From positions 23,362,248 to 23,426,247 of the forward strand of contig OY987266.1 of assembly GCA_963920665.1 (NCBI GenBank): a stretch of DNA of 64,000 nt. The letters are read 5' to 3'. Positions within the stretch are counted from its first letter, which is position 1. Every line of letters starts with the position of its first letter. A model generated the notes under the pieces. It was not told the origin of the DNA. It did not search any database and was given only the letters and a program-made list of their open reading frames with translations. Shown here piece after piece: positions 1 to 13,600 of this stretch. The DNA is from Straminergon stramineum. Taxonomy: Eukaryota > Streptophyta > Bryopsida > Hypnales > Calliergonaceae. The translations under genes and the position numbers were made by a program.

Positions 1-1116
1 GTGTGCATTTGCACATCAAGCTTATTACATGATGTCAATTGTACTTTTGAGCTTCCCTGTACAATATGAACATCATAATATGAAATTCATTTAGATGTAC
101 TTCTTAGAATGTAAGTTTATGAAGTTACAACTTTGACTTGTTGAACAGGTGAGAGGCTTAAAAATGGCTCCTTGGGCCTTGAGGGGTTAAACGTCAAGGC
201 TCGTAGTGAGACTGCTTGTATAATGGGGGGGTCAATCATCGGCACGCTTTCCCACAGCCTTTGAAATTGGCAACCTGGTGCAATGTTTCTTGTCGTGCAT
301 CCGTCACTTCATTCCAAGAAACAAGAAAAACACACTGCTTTATTCACAGAAATGGATTTCTGTAGTGACACTAATTTTGTCCCCTCACGAATAGGACAAT
401 TCAGTGTGCTCTAGTGGACTGACCCCACTACTGAATAGTATGTCCATCGACATCAGTGAGCCAACCAGACTTTATCTGAACCTATCCCACATGGAACTTG
501 GTCCTAAGTCACTGTATGCTTCCAAATATCAGTTGAAGAAGACAAATCAACAATATTGCAGGGTAATTTCCGGATACAGACAGATAAGAGTCCACAAGAC
601 GAATCCGTCCTAGATGCTCGTACTTCCGCGTAGTACAGTTTTTGTATCCAAAAGCATGTGCCAATGCAGATACGTGACGTGCGACTATAGGGACATAGTT
701 TGAGTTAAATCCGTAGCATTCTTCATCACAAGAAAGTGTGAATGCAGGAATTGTAGAGAACTCCGGTTCTTATTAGAAACCGAAGTAAATAAGAGTCCAC
801 TTGCTCAAGACCCCCGATCCCCACAAAAAGAGGACGAGTTTGGGAATGACATTCCCCCTTGCACAGTTATAGTGCTCAAAACATGCAGGAAACAAACAGC
901 AAATTCACAGACAAAAGTCATCAATCAACCGAGAAACAAGAGCAATGGAATGAATCCAAACAGAGGAGAGAACCTTCGTAATTGTTGATAAACCAGACTT
1001 GCAAAGAGCAGACATTAAAGTACACGGATTTACAGATCAGCAAGAGGCATAATAAGCGAGGGAGGATGAGGAACTAAGTAGCTGGCGTGGAATTAGCTGA
1101 CATGGACGCAGCCAGG
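1..1116. other. Spacer and 3' flank of the NRAMP gene
   Basis: No gene can be supported here. The short open frame at 404-613 has no recognisable motif and ordinary AT-rich composition. The part next to the NRAMP stop codon (about 850-1116) is probably its 3' untranslated region, since that gene runs on the minus strand and ends at 1117. I saw no clear polyadenylation signal. Confidence 0.5.
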
Positions 1117-2670
1117 TCAGACGTGGCCGGCTTCGCCGAACGAGCCCTGGCGGATGGACTGGATGACGAGGTAGCCATTCAAGCCGCCTATAATGACCGC
1201 GATAATCCAAGCGCAGATCCGCGCCACCCAGCAATTGACGAAGCTGCCCATCTTGTCGCGGGAGCTCGTGAAGTGCACCAGCGGCACCACGGCGAAGATC
1301 AAGGTGAACGACAGGATGACTTGACTGAGCACGAGCAGACGCCCGGCGCCGTTGTTGCCGCCGATAGCCGCCACAATCGCCGCGGGGACGATGGCAATCG
1401 AGCGGGTGATCAAGCGTCGCAGCCACGGCTTGATCCTCATGTTGAGAAATCCCTCCATCACGACTTGACCCGCCAACGTGCCGATGATGGTGGAGTTTTG
1501 GCCACTGGCCAGCAGGCCCACGCCGAACAGGATACGCGCCGCGTTGTCGCCCAGCGCCGGCGCCAGCAGCTTGTAGGCGTCGCTGATGTTGGCGACTTCG
1601 CGGTTCGCATTGGGGCCGTAATGGAACGCGGCCGCCGCGAGGATTAGGATGGACGCATTCACGAAGAAGGCCAGCATGAGCGAGAGGCAGGAGTCCCAGG
1701 TGCCGTATTTCACCGCCATTTTGCGGCCTTCTTTCGTTCGTGGGTACGCGCGCGTTTGAATGATGCTGGAGTGGAGAAACAGCGAGTGCGGCATGCACGT
1801 CGCGCCCAGGATGCCGATGGCGTTGAAAAGAATGTCGGAATTCGTGATGATATCGGGCTTAGGATACAATCCCGCCACCACTTTGATCCATTCGGGTTTC
1901 ACGGCGATGAGCTCGTAGACAAACACGGCGGTGATGAGGAGGCAGAGCAAGAACACGATGACCTCCAAGCTTCGGAAGCTGCGCGTCCCGCAGACGAGGA
2001 TGAACATGGTGTCCACCGCGGTGATCAACACGCCCGCCCAGAGAGGAAGCCCGAAGAGTAGATTCATAGCCACCGCGGACCCGATGACCTCAGCCAAGTC
2101 GGTAGCGGCTATGGCGATTTCCATCATCACCCACAACACGTACACGACGTATTTCGGGTATGCGTCGCGGCACGCCTGCGCCAAGTCGCGGTCGGCCACA
2201 ATGCCGAGCTTCAGGGACATGGACTGGAAGAAGATGGCAGTAAAATTGGACAGCAGGATGACGGAGAGGAGCGTATAACCGAACGCCGCGCCTCCGCTGA
2301 GATCCGTCGCCCAGTTTCCGGGGTCCATGTAAGCCACGCTCACCATGAATCCCAGGCCCGCGAACGCAAACGCCTTCTTGTACCATGCGCCGTCCGATGG
2401 CACCGCAATGGAGGAATTCACTTCTTCCAGCGACGCTATGTCGTTGTGGCGGCGCCAGCCGGAAAGCAGGGCCTCCCTCTCTGGAGCGGTGGAGCTCGCG
2501 CCTCCCAGGTTGGGCTCCTTGATTTCATCGTCGTCCACTGGTCCCACGACGACCACATGGCCTGGTTGCGAGCTCTCAATATTGAACGCCTCCCGTACTG
2601 GCGTGACTACCACCACCTCACCCTGTGGCGGACTGCTGTTTGAAGGCGCATCATTCACATTCTTCGTCAT
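1117..2670 (-). CDS. NRAMP/MntH-type divalent metal transporter, intronless
   Basis: The product is a 517-residue NRAMP transporter, expected to move Mn2+ or Fe2+ with protons across a membrane. The metal-site motif DPGN is at residues 116-119 (TM1) and MPH at 293-295 (TM6). The family signature around GQNSTIIGTLAGQ spans about 390-402. About eleven hydrophobic segments follow a 95-residue hydrophilic N-terminus. That tail carries EREALL (64-69), which fits the acidic dileucine sorting motif ExxxLL and hints at a vacuolar or endosomal location (inference). I start at the ATG at 2668-2670; the open frame runs on to a GTG at 2742, but that extension looks unlike the family. The reading from TM1 on (MDPGNWATDLSGG, GRLLVLSQV, VHFTSSRDKMG) matches bacterial MntH far better than typical plant NRAMPs such as AtNRAMP1-6. 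There is no intron, and the gene is much richer in G and C than its surroundings. Confidence 0.95.
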   Translation of the reverse strand: MTKNVNDAPSNSSPPQGEVVVVTPVREAFNIESSQPGHVVVVGPVDDDEIKEPNLGGASSTAPEREALLSGWRRHNDIASLEEVNSSIAVPSDGAWYKKAFAFAGLGFMVSVAYMDPGNWATDLSGGAAFGYTLLSVILLSNFTAIFFQSMSLKLGIVADRDLAQACRDAYPKYVVYVLWVMMEIAIAATDLAEVIGSAVAMNLLFGLPLWAGVLITAVDTMFILVCGTRSFRSLEVIVFLLCLLITAVFVYELIAVKPEWIKVVAGLYPKPDIITNSDILFNAIGILGATCMPHSLFLHSSIIQTRAYPRTKEGRKMAVKYGTWDSCLSLMLAFFVNASILILAAAAFHYGPNANREVANISDAYKLLAPALGDNAARILFGVGLLASGQNSTIIGTLAGQVVMEGFLNMRIKPWLRRLITRSIAIVPAAIVAAIGGNNGAGRLLVLSQVILSFTLIFAVVPLVHFTSSRDKMGSFVNCWVARICAWIIAVIIGGLNGYLVIQSIRQGSFGEAGHV

Positions 2671-3766
2671 ACCGCTCCTGCACACGGAGGAACCTCTAGA
2701 CCTGTCAGTCTGGCAAACACCATCACCACAACCAGGAAACACTACCCTGATTCGTGTTGCGAATTACGAACGATTCAATTGTCGCTATGATACGGACAAG
2801 CATTATCAGGCTCATAATTATGAGAAACATTGCTGATGTGACAATTGCTACAAGGTCTCATTTGCCTACAACATACGCAGAATTCGAAATACAATGCATG
2901 TGCAGCTACACACATTCTGAATACAAACAGGCAGCCGCTCCGTACCTTGGTGAGGGTCTTGTTAGCTCTGAGTGCACGTCGACCGCCGGCGTCGAATGAT
3001 CAAACCAAATAGTAACCTCCGCGACGACGACGACGAGTTGGTGAATTCGATCACAACGCCATGTGACTGACCCGTGGCCCCGCCCGCGGCGCTGTCACCT
3101 TCTCGGGAAATCACTGAAGGACATCATTAGCAAGAAACGACTTTAGCCGAGTAGTTCTCATCAATTCACAATCCTCATCAATGTTCAAAGCGACGGCCTG
3201 CCGGCCAAGCAATTGAAACCGAAAGCCAGGAGTCGAAGTCAGCGGAATCTACCGTACCTCCGATCCCTCAGTACTGCTGGATGCGAATTGGAGCGGCTTG
3301 GGGCTGCTCGCCAAGATAAGTCGATCAGGGAGTGGGATGGCCAATCCGAAATCCTCCTTTTGAGAGCGGCTGCGAGATGCTTCACAGCAGCACGCGACGC
3401 AATGGACCCACCTACTTCCGTCACTTCCCGGAATTCGATGGAGTCCCCGAGCCTGCCCCCGGTCAGTTCTAACTTCTATACAAGGAAGCATGTAAATTTT
3501 CAGCCCCTAACCACCACTCTGCGATAGAAATTCATACAGAAAAATGACGTAACCTGTGCAGAATGTTATCTGAATTGCCCCTGGGCAGTAGAAATGCCGG
3601 CAGTGGACTGCATGATCTCGTAGACCAGCGACATCGTGCGATGCAACCGGAAATGCGGTCGGCAAAGGACAAGATGAGGTACCGAGTCTAAGTTGTACAG
3701 TACGTGAGCCAGTACGGTCGTCGTTTGTCTGGTGTGTCGATGGTCCGCGATGCCCGTCTCGGCCTT
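2671..3766. promoter_or_regulatory. Upstream region of the NRAMP gene
   Basis: This 1.1-kb stretch lies directly upstream of the minus-strand NRAMP start and is richer in G and C than the spacer beyond it. It most likely holds the promoter and 5' untranslated region, possibly with a leader intron. Overlapping frames at 3213-3527 (plus) and 3239-3491 (minus) show no recognisable domain, so I do not call a gene. No core promoter element can be named with confidence. Confidence 0.4.
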
Positions 3767-3932
3767 TAAGGTAACTCAGCCTACGACAGGCCAAATGGGA
3801 GCCAGCCCATCACGGGCAAAATTACACTAGCCGTGTACATTCTACATTCTAGTTCTGAAATGTACACCAGTAGAATAATTTTGCCTGTGATGGGGTGGCT
3901 CTCATTTGGCCTGTCATAGGCTAGTTACCTTA
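3767..3932. mobile_element. 166-bp palindromic MITE
   Basis: Two inverted arms of nearly 60 bp begin with TAAGGTAACT, continue with GCCTAYGACAGGCCAAATG, and flank a loop that itself folds (GTGTACAT against ATGTACAC). The arms differ at only a few positions. The outer sequence resembles the end of the element at 39763-40241, so the two probably belong to one superfamily. No target duplication is clear. It lies about 1.1 kb upstream of the NRAMP start. Confidence 0.8.
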
Positions 3933-6900
3933 GTTCACTATGGTAGGGGCCAGGGATTTTTTTTCATTTTATTTTTGGCAGTGCAGAAAGCAATCTTTGT
4001 TCGAGTGACGCAGTTGTTAACATCTATATAAGTGGATGAAACGTGCAAAATGAGGATGGAATTTAAGTAATTCATCCAATAGAGTGGACATTCATCCCCT
4101 AAGCAAAATGAGTGTAGCAAATTATTGTTTTCATCTATTGAAAATGGAGGAATATTTTGCCTAATATTCCCTCGAAAAAATTGTAGTGCTTTTGAGTGAA
4201 ATATCACTCAATAAAAAACATTGCTTGGACCCCTCCATATATTTGACAAAGTATTGAATTGCTTATACAACAATTGCTTGATAAGACCCTTGTAATTACT
4301 CCATTACATGATTCAACCACAACAGCAATCCATAACGTTTGTAGCATCCACTTGGTGATTCATTAATGTATTCTAGAGATTTTTGTAGGAGCTATATGAA
4401 AGAATTGAAGGACATCGGTTCCCATGATGTTGAGAAACTAACTCTTCAATGTTGGGCTAATGTAGTCACTTTTCTAATTCATGATTTGTGTGCAAGCTTT
4501 TGAATTAGTTCATGTAGGTATAAAAGGGAAAGGAATACCTACAAGAATAAATTATGAATTTTCAAAGCATTGAAGATTAATATCCAAAATTGACCCTAGA
4601 CACTCATGAATATAAGTTAGACATTTTAGGTACGAATTTATTAGGGCCGATTATAGAACAAGGAGCCAATATTGCGCATAGTTACCTATTCCCTCCTTAT
4701 CATTAAGCCACCATTTGTAGACCTTTGTGCTAGAACCAAAGATAGTAAGAATTTTTTTTAAATATCATAATACATTATTGTCACTCCTTTAAAATATTTA
4801 TATCATTTATATATACAAATCATTAGTATATTACATAATTTCTTTAAACTTCTTTAATGAATTTTAATTAGATGAACCGCACTTTTTGAAACATTCATCA
4901 TCTCTATGAGATAGTCAAGCATTGAGGGATTTATATAAGGTTGATTGCAAGAAACACCTATCCTATTTTCCGTCACACATTCAATGTTGAAGTTGTTTTG
5001 TACCATAAGTGTATTGCAAAAATGATTGAATGAACTTGAAATTCAGGAATAAGCTTCCTATAGCTATAGAAAATGTACTTGAATTATTTCAATTTTTTCT
5101 AAATTAATTCCGTTGGTGAGATTGAATTTCAAGTATATGTCACATATACGATTTGGGTGGGTTTTAGTACTATCGAGTACCTTTTTTTAAGAGTTACATT
5201 GTCAAATTTGGTAGGCTAGTTCTTTTAATAGAATTACACCTTCTCAAGAGAGGGATTTCCAAAAAAATGTTCCAATTGTGTTTTGCATTGGCCTAAAGTG
5301 TGCTATATTTATGTTGAATTTACGTTGAATGAAAAATATTTTTTTAGTTCTAGCTTTGATCTTACTTCTTTTCTCTTAGTTGGCAACAATGGCCACTTTT
5401 AAAATATATTTTTCAAGTTCATTTTAAAATTTTGAACAATAAAAATGTGGAAGTCTGATTTTCTAGCATTAATTGTAGCTTTGGGCTCAAAATAGTATTT
5501 CAGAGTACATAGAAGGTCTCAATAGTATTGGCAAGGGCATGTAGTGCTTCTAATCTACCAATGTAAACTATTTTTATGGCAAATTAAGCATTGCCATCTA
5601 TCCTTACCATCTAATGATGAGCATCATATGTTGTTGGAATTGCAAATCTGAAATCTAATCAAACCATCCAGATTTCATGTTCAATGCCTCTAATAGTACT
5701 AAAGGTGACTTGTAGTACAAAAAGTATTAAAAGGCTGAAAATCAAATACACTACAAATAGTACAAGTGTTTCTTACAATCACCCATAATTACACCCTCTT
5801 CCTTAAACAAACACCATTACTAATAGTACAAATCCTTGTACTTAACCTCTAAAGAACCAAGCGACTATTCAACATATGCAAGAGGTCTCAAGTAGTTATT
5901 CGTGAAGTCAATTTGGGTTGGATGTTTATGGAAATTTGATACAAGATGTGAACATGTACTTCTTTAGTGAGAATATAAATATATAATTTATTTTCTAATT
6001 AAGTGCTAGAATAAAAAATTACATTGCCTTAAATTTTATGGGCAATCTGAGCAATTTTGGCTAGCAAGGTAGTTTTATAAATGAGTGTTACAAAAGTGGC
6101 ACTTGCAGCTACATTATAAGTCATTAAAATTATTAAGGTGTCCTTTTATTATAGACCACATGATTGAATACTCATTCTTGCTTAGACTCTCCCATTGAAG
6201 AGGCATACAATCTCCATCTTTACTTGTTGGAGCCCAACTTTAAACTAGAAGCACAAGTCACTACATGCTCAAGGATGTCACTTCTAGTTGTTCCCTTTGA
6301 TGATTGCCATACAAGAAATAAATAGAAAAAAAATTCAAAGTGAGGTGCAACCGACTTTAATCTTTTGAAATAAAGTACAATAGAAAATAAGAACAATGAT
6401 CATTATAGTTATTATTATTTATCAAAAAAATCTCCCCAAAATTTGACCTTTATTTTAAGTGCTGAAAAGTCCTTAATTCTATATTAAGAGAAGTATTTAT
6501 AATATAGAAAGAATTTCACTGAAGCAAATCCTTTAGAGCACTCAAAGCAAAGTCTATAGAAAAGATTTAATTAGATGTATTTATATTCTCAAAAAAGTTC
6601 ATATGTAATGTTTTATTCATCTGGGACAATCCATATACTACACTTCAAAAGTCCCATACTCCTATTAAACCAATTACATAAATGTCTTCATAATCAAGTT
6701 GTTAAGTGTTTTGAACAAAAAAAATTGGGTAGAGAAGTGACTATTTGTGGCCTAAAGCCTTTTTAATGCTAAAAAAATTTAAAACATCTTTGTGATTGGT
6801 GTAACAAGACACTCATCCATACAACTACTTAGCATGTGCAAAATTCCTCCACTACTTCTAAAATTTGGCAGTTGTGTAACCATACATGATACAAGATTGC

Positions 6901-9900
6901 AAATGTCAAACTAATAATCAAGTATAGTGTAAAAATCTCACTCTAGGAGGTGTTCAAGTTTGTTGGCCCTATTGGGCAAGGGTAGAAAAAAACTTTTCCT
7001 TCTAACTTCAAAATTCATAATCTTTCAATCCGTGTGGTCAAAGGTTTATGATTTTTTTTGTAGACATTCCCACAATAGTCTAGTGTAAATTTGTACAATT
7101 GAATTTTGGGAAAAAAAAGTCACTCCCATCATACCTCCAACTTGTACCTACTATAACTGAACAAACAAGATTATATTGAACTTATTTTTCATGTTGAAAA
7201 TGCCCTTCATCTTTTTTCTTTTCAAGAAAGAAAGAATTCCAATGACTTTTCTATTCCTATGACAAGAGTTGTGCTAAATTTTTTCCACTTGCTGGCTCCA
7301 AAAGACGGAGGCACAAATAAACAAGGATGGTATATTGGACCCATTCTACACCTTCGTCGAACGCACACCAACTAATAAACCTAAATTATGCCCCAAAGCA
7401 TGATCATCAATCAATCATGTTCATGAGTGAACCCAAATTGATTTTTTTGGGGTGCATTAAGGTAGGAGTACCTAAATGGAACACTTATTTGAAATGTGAT
7501 GATCTTGAGGGTCTCTACATAATATAATGGCTTTTGCTCATTCAAAAATGGGCACAAATGTCAATAAAATTGGTTTTATAATTTTCTAAGTTTGTAGGAA
7601 TAAAAGAATAATTTTTTAAAAGCCCCCATAGATGCACCTACTCTACACAATAGCCCCCCATAGAAGTGCACATGGATAACAAAAAAAGTGACATTAAAGA
7701 GATTGTATCACACATGGGATTTTACAAAAATAAATGTGTGTAATCTCTACCAGTTGTAGATCATATTCCTACCTCATTCCCAACAAAAATACCACCCATG
7801 TGACCGTGCCAACTTCACGTAACCACACCTATCCACTTTCACTCCACCTTCACCTTACTTGAAGGTGTTTTTTAGGTGTTCTCAAACGACTGTTGTTACT
7901 TTCAGGTACTTCTACCTTAGATAACTTGTTATTAATATTAAAATATTTTTTGGTTAGGGTGCCATCCAAGACACCACAGATTAACGTCACTTCACTTTAT
8001 TACGATATCTACAGTACTATAGACAAATTTGTAGATGCCCCTGACCAAAATTTCTATTTGGGGGTAGCAACGACACAGCCTGCCTCCAGTGGACCAGTCA
8101 CAAGCTGCCCGAGGTCTGTGATGACACCATGATCCGCATTCCATGGATAATGCTCAAAGTCACATCAAACTCAGCAGTCTCCGCTTCAGTCAGGTCTCCC
8201 TTGACAGTTGAAACTTGAAAGTGGATAATCCTCAGCAGGCATCTTGTTTGGTACATTCCCTACAACTCCTACTGTACAACTCTAGTGCAGGACTAAGTTA
8301 CTGTGCTGGTACTTGACATCCTTCGATTCTTTGTGTTTTCATTCTGACTTGTGTCCGCTGCAAGTCTGTAACCATGGTGCAACTACTAGTGAACCTTTGG
8401 AGGAGTGTGTCTTGACAAGTCAAGTTAATTCAATTACACTGAATTATCCTGTTATCAGTGTCACTCAAATTTACTTTATTTTTAAACACAAGTATGTCAA
8501 ACAACACATTGTGAGGGATTTCCGTCAGGTAGAGAGGCTGATTTCATGCCAAATAAACAACTTGTCTCACCCAGGTATCAAACCTGCAACCACACCATTT
8601 GATTTGGGTACCTTTCTACCATCATCCAGTAGTTTAGGGTCCATACATAATTTAAAATAGAGTGACTTCAACAAACTAGTGTCATTGGCACTGAAGGATA
8701 AATCCATGTAGTGCAAGAGTTTGATTGGTGTAAAGAACTACACATTAATCGAATGGAAATTTTGGTGGATGTAGTCTATTGAATGTGAAAATCTGGATGA
8801 AGGAGGATGAAGATTGTATGAAATTTTGATTAAAGTGCAATATTTGAGATTGTATGAAAAAAATGGAGATTGCATTATCTAAAATATTGTGCACTACCAA
8901 AATAGTGTGCATCAAAAACTTGTATAACTACCAAAATTAGTTTCAATTAGTGTTATTACTATAGGATGCACTAGTAGAATTCATTTGAAAAGTAATCTCT
9001 CTATGTATACAGTTCAATTTTCACAATTCTCACAATTCTCCACTCAGTTAAAGATTTCTCTAAACACATCTTTAATTGAAATTTAGAAGATAAATTCAAG
9101 AATAGATGTTCAATGAGTGGTAGTTAGTGTTCAATTAATTGAAATGATGCACTAAGTTAATGGCTCTAGTCTTAACAAATTGTTGAAAATATTATTGCAT
9201 TTTATAACACCTTTTTGATCCATTTGAGGTAGCAAGTGTACAATTGATTGCTAAGAGGTAGTTTGCAACCTTGTTATCTCAAATAATTCTAGGATACCAC
9301 ACAGGAGCAATATTACGTTTACTTTTGCTACCTAAATTATTTTATTTTATCTTGTGAATAGGTTCCAAAATTAGAATCACTTAGACATTTATTAAGTGTC
9401 ATGGAACAAAATTTTCTAAAAACTAGTGAGCACAATCCAAATTACATTGATTTAAATATATTACAAAGGGTTCCTTTGTAAAATAGACTTTTCACGCACT
9501 ATTAGAATAAATAACAAGATATAAGGTACAACAATCCAATGCCATCAGTCACCCAATTCCAACATCTAGTGAACCATTCCATTTGCATCAATCACCTACA
9601 TATCCATTACCACAATCTCAGCATCCCTTTAGAATCATGAAAATGCACTTGAGGAGAAAACATATGAACATGTGGTTCAACATGGATCCACCCGCACTTT
9701 ATCAATTTAGTCCCAATAAACTTTGAAATATCACACAAAATGCATTTCTTGTCAAAATGTCTTGATTCTACTTCCAAGTGATTTCTCCCAAACTTCTCAA
9801 TCTCTAAAAAAAAACATTGACAAATAGCTTCTCCATGACACCTAGATGACAGATCTGCTTGGGAATAAGCATGTTTACCTTTGATTACTGTAGGTGTGAA

Positions 9901-10221
9901 GCTGACGTTGAACAAACAAGGCAAATTGAAAAAAACACGATTTTACACCAAATGAAGTGTGACAGTCTCGTTACATACTGTCTCAAGCCTGAGGCTTTGA
10001 CCTGTGCAGGCATTCTCCGGTTATCATTGGGTGAACCTGTTGCAACTACATTCATTGTTCTCGGATAAGTTATGCCACACTGAGCTTTCCTCCCTCTGTA
10101 GCTAAGTTAGAGAGACATTGTCCTTGTATGGTATACAGTACAGTATAATCCTTCGTACTAGCATGTAACACACCAATTTATAATTTCTGAGATTGGAGAA
10201 TTATATTTTCTTATTGGCACT
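3933..10221. other. AT-rich spacer, no gene recognised
   Basis: This is a long AT-rich tract with short open frames only. A less AT-rich patch at about 7900-8660 holds frames of 79 and 115 codons without recognisable motifs; it may be an eroded gene or repeat fragment. The motif AATCTTTCAATCCGT at about 7019 recurs at about 30680, which suggests old dispersed repeats. Confidence 0.5.
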
Positions 10222-10624
10222 AAGGGAGGCAACCCATCTCCAACCACTTGAGCGGTTACACCTATTGGGAGGGCAAATTTCTTTGTGGGTGGGAGGAGGG
10301 GGGATTTTCTAGTGTGCAAAAATAGAGTTAAGAAGGTTTCTATAATTTCTCAGATTTTTATTTCCTAAAACATAATTACTATGAATTTTTTAGTGGAAGA
10401 TTCTGTTCCTCCCACTCTAGTCATGTAGACCTTCATGTTTCCCACAAGGTCTGGTTGCAAAATCCACCCAAGAATTGAGAGTGTTGTAAAACAATTACAA
10501 TGTGCCACACTTGCACAGGGAATTGTGCTGTAATTAATCACTGTCATCTCCCCATGCACAGAAAGAGGGCATTCTATATTGCCAAAAGGGGTGGTGATCA
10601 GGAAAGGAATGGGTTGCCTCCCTT
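10222..10624. mobile_element. 403-bp MITE, copy 1 (AAGGGAGGCAACCC ends)
   Basis: The element starts AAGGGAGGCAACCCAT and ends ATGGGTTGCCTCCCTT, a perfect 16-bp terminal inverted repeat. Its interior matches the copy at 31539-31938 over the whole length, with many substitutions and small indels, for example the shared stretches TGTGCAAAAATAGA and TCAGATTTTTATTTC. It encodes no transposase and is therefore non-autonomous. The frame at 10365-10700 is incidental. No target duplication is evident. Confidence 0.85.
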
Positions 10625-13600
10625 GTGGAGTAAAATCATAACACAAAATTCCACTCAAGCTTTGAAGATGTGGAGCTGATGAGGACTGGCACCAAGACAA
10701 GCACTGTAGAATCTACAAGTGTATTGCATCACAAGTTGTCATGAACATGAACAATGCTTTCCGGTCGTGAGAAACAATAACTTTGATCATTTGACCAGGC
10801 CACAAAAGCATCTGTGGCTCCTCTAACTTGAGCTTAGTCCTGTCTGTTGCAGTAACTTAACTTACATCATATGTCTGGCTCCTCTTCACTTAACAGTACA
10901 ACTTTTCTGGTGATTGAAGGAAAGCCAAGTGTGCCACACATGGCTTAGAGCCTAGGGCCGGTGTTTTCAGGAAAGTGAGGCAAGGTCGTCTAACTTATTA
11001 AGTTAATGGTCCAATGAACCGTGTAAAGGATGTCAGGGAGTTTGAGTATCCCTTGGTTAGTCCAACAGGTTTTTTCAAATTAAACAAGAGTGCCATGTGC
11101 CATTGCCACAGCTAAAATAAAATAAAAAAATAATTTGTAAATTTTTTAATTTGTAGAAACTTTGAAATTCCATATTTTTTTTACACAAAGGAGTGCAAGG
11201 GCTTTGTTGTGATGTGAGAGGTTGCATTCCTAATACAAATAGAAAGGTTTATGCACAAAGGAGTGCAAAGGCTTTGTTTCGTGGCATTTGGACATGCGAT
11301 GTGAAAGTTATGACTTTTTCAAAATAAAAGGTTCTTTTATTTTATTTTATAATTCATAAAAACTTTGAGATTCAATAACTTTCACACCATAGGTCCACAT
11401 GCTGCAAAACAAAGCCTAGGCACCTCTCTTCATAGATAAATTTCCAATAGTTCCAAGAATGTTGTTAAGGGACTCACGATTTTTTAGATCTTAGTGTATC
11501 AAACAAACTAACAAGGAAAACAAATCCTTTTTGGAACATCCCTAAAGCTTTCAAAGCACTACTATGATTTCCATTTTATTATTTTGATTCATTTTTGTCC
11601 TTGGGGGGTAGTTTGTTGTATACAAGTGTGATCCTCGTAGTTAGCACTAGGGCCTCAGGATTTTCTTTATTTTTTGCTTTTGCTCATTTTTTGGTTTAAT
11701 TTGTAGTCAAAAATAACAAAAGAGTGTTTACATCGTGTTTAGTAGAAGTCCCTACAAATATGGTGCATTAGTCCCTAAAGTTTGAAAAGTGCCTCAACAC
11801 TTTCATTTCTAGTTTTAAGTGTTCAGTTAGGTGTTTCAAGTAGCAAATAAGGATTTGGAATAGTTTAGACCTTATTGGCAAACATAGATAGAAACACCTA
11901 ATTTAGGTTATAGTGGATCAAACCTCTATGAAAGAATGCTAGAAGCTTAGGTTCTAGGAGTTAGAGGATTAAGGTGGAAATTGGTTCCCTGAATCTTAAA
12001 AACACATTTGGATGACCCACATAGAGGTCACCATCTAATTTGCAAAGAATTGGAAAAATCACTTTTTACTCTTTGCAGATAAAATCCACAAGTTTGAAGA
12101 CTATACAACTAAAAGATGTAGAGAGGTATTTTTAGCTTAAAAACATGTTAGGAATGCAATGACAAAGTCAATTTGTGAAGATTCTCTAATACAAGAATGA
12201 GTCTTTCCTAGAGGAATGAAATTGATGGGTGTTAATTTAATACCTTTAGCATAAAGTGCAAGATAAAAGGGGAGATTTATAAATATCATTTAAGGGCTTC
12301 CTAGAAGCTATCCAAAAAATTCTGTAATTTTTTGGATTGCAAAAGATGACTCCATGGGAAGTCAACCTCATTTACTAGGATTTGAAAATTCATGGAAACT
12401 ACCTAGGTAACGATAAAAATCTCATTAGAAATTAGGATAGTGTGTTTTATCATAAATAAGGCCCCAAAAAAATTTCAAGACATTCCAACACCAACAAGTA
12501 CCACAACTAATAGCAACAACTTTAACAAAATTTCAAAATATTCAATGAATTGACCATCATACCAAGAGTACACAATGTTCAAATGAAGTCAACTTCAACT
12601 CTTCTCTTACTCTCTTGAACCTCTTAAACAACATTGACTAGTCCTAATTCATGTACAACTCATGGTTGGAGGCATTCTAGTTATAATACTCTAATTATAG
12701 ACCAAATACTATATTGGTATGTGACACACCTATTTTGGTTCTACATTCTTTTTTGGGATTTTGTATACAAAACTACACTTACAATAATAAAATATGAAAA
12801 AAAGAAAAAAGTGAGTCCATGGTGATGAATTAGGGGCTCACACAAGCTAGCATGCAGAAGCCTGGATCCCCTTGGGACATCGAGCCCAAGGAGATCAAAC
12901 CCGTGCCAAACCCTAGCCCACCTTGAAAAATCCTAGGCCACCAATCGGACAAGTGCAATTGGAGCAATTAGATGGCCCTCAAATTTTTTTGCTCATCCCT
13001 GATCAACGGCGCCTAGGGGTTCTTTAATTTTTGTCTTCAATTGTACAATGTAGGTTTTTTCAATGTGGGGGGCAATTTTTGGAGGGAGGAATCCTAATGC
13101 CTCTTTTTGCTACATTATTGGTTTTTTGAGAAGTTATCTGATTTTTCTCCAATTTTCTAATTTCTTATGTAATAAAAACTTCAAAACTTCAATATCCCTC
13201 ACCTTGTTCGTCAAAATGTTGTAAAACTAATTTTGCTAAAAAACTAAGGGGGTCTCTATCGACTTGATAATTTACGAGATCTTGATGTACGTCACATAAA
13301 ATTATTGATTTCTATAGTTCCTTATCTGTATTATCACCAAAAACTCTCAGAAATTGCCATTTTTAATAAGTAACAAAATTTTGAAAGATATCATTTTGGG
13401 ACACATGTGACCATAGGAACTTGTAGTAAGCTATTTTGAGAAGATGTGGAAAAAATTTCAGAAATTTCCACCATGTAAGATTACAAGCTATTGGCATTTG
13501 AAGTGACAAAAATCCTTATTTTGGCCTTCCAAAAAATCGGTTAGTTGCACTTCACAAGCTCACATTTGTATGAAAAAATGTCTGAAAAGGTGGTGCTTCT

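Noticed and set aside
1037..2386. Several long frames overlapping the NRAMP gene on both strands
   Set aside because: They are shadows of a GC-rich coding region; their translations are rich in Arg, His and Gly and show no family motif.
2671..2742. GTG-initiated N-terminal extension of the NRAMP protein
   Set aside because: No ATG in it, no resemblance to the family; the ATG at 2670 gives the usual length.
7893..8660. Possible two-exon gene on the plus strand
   Set aside because: Frames of 79 and 115 codons without any recognisable domain; I could not link them with a convincing junction.
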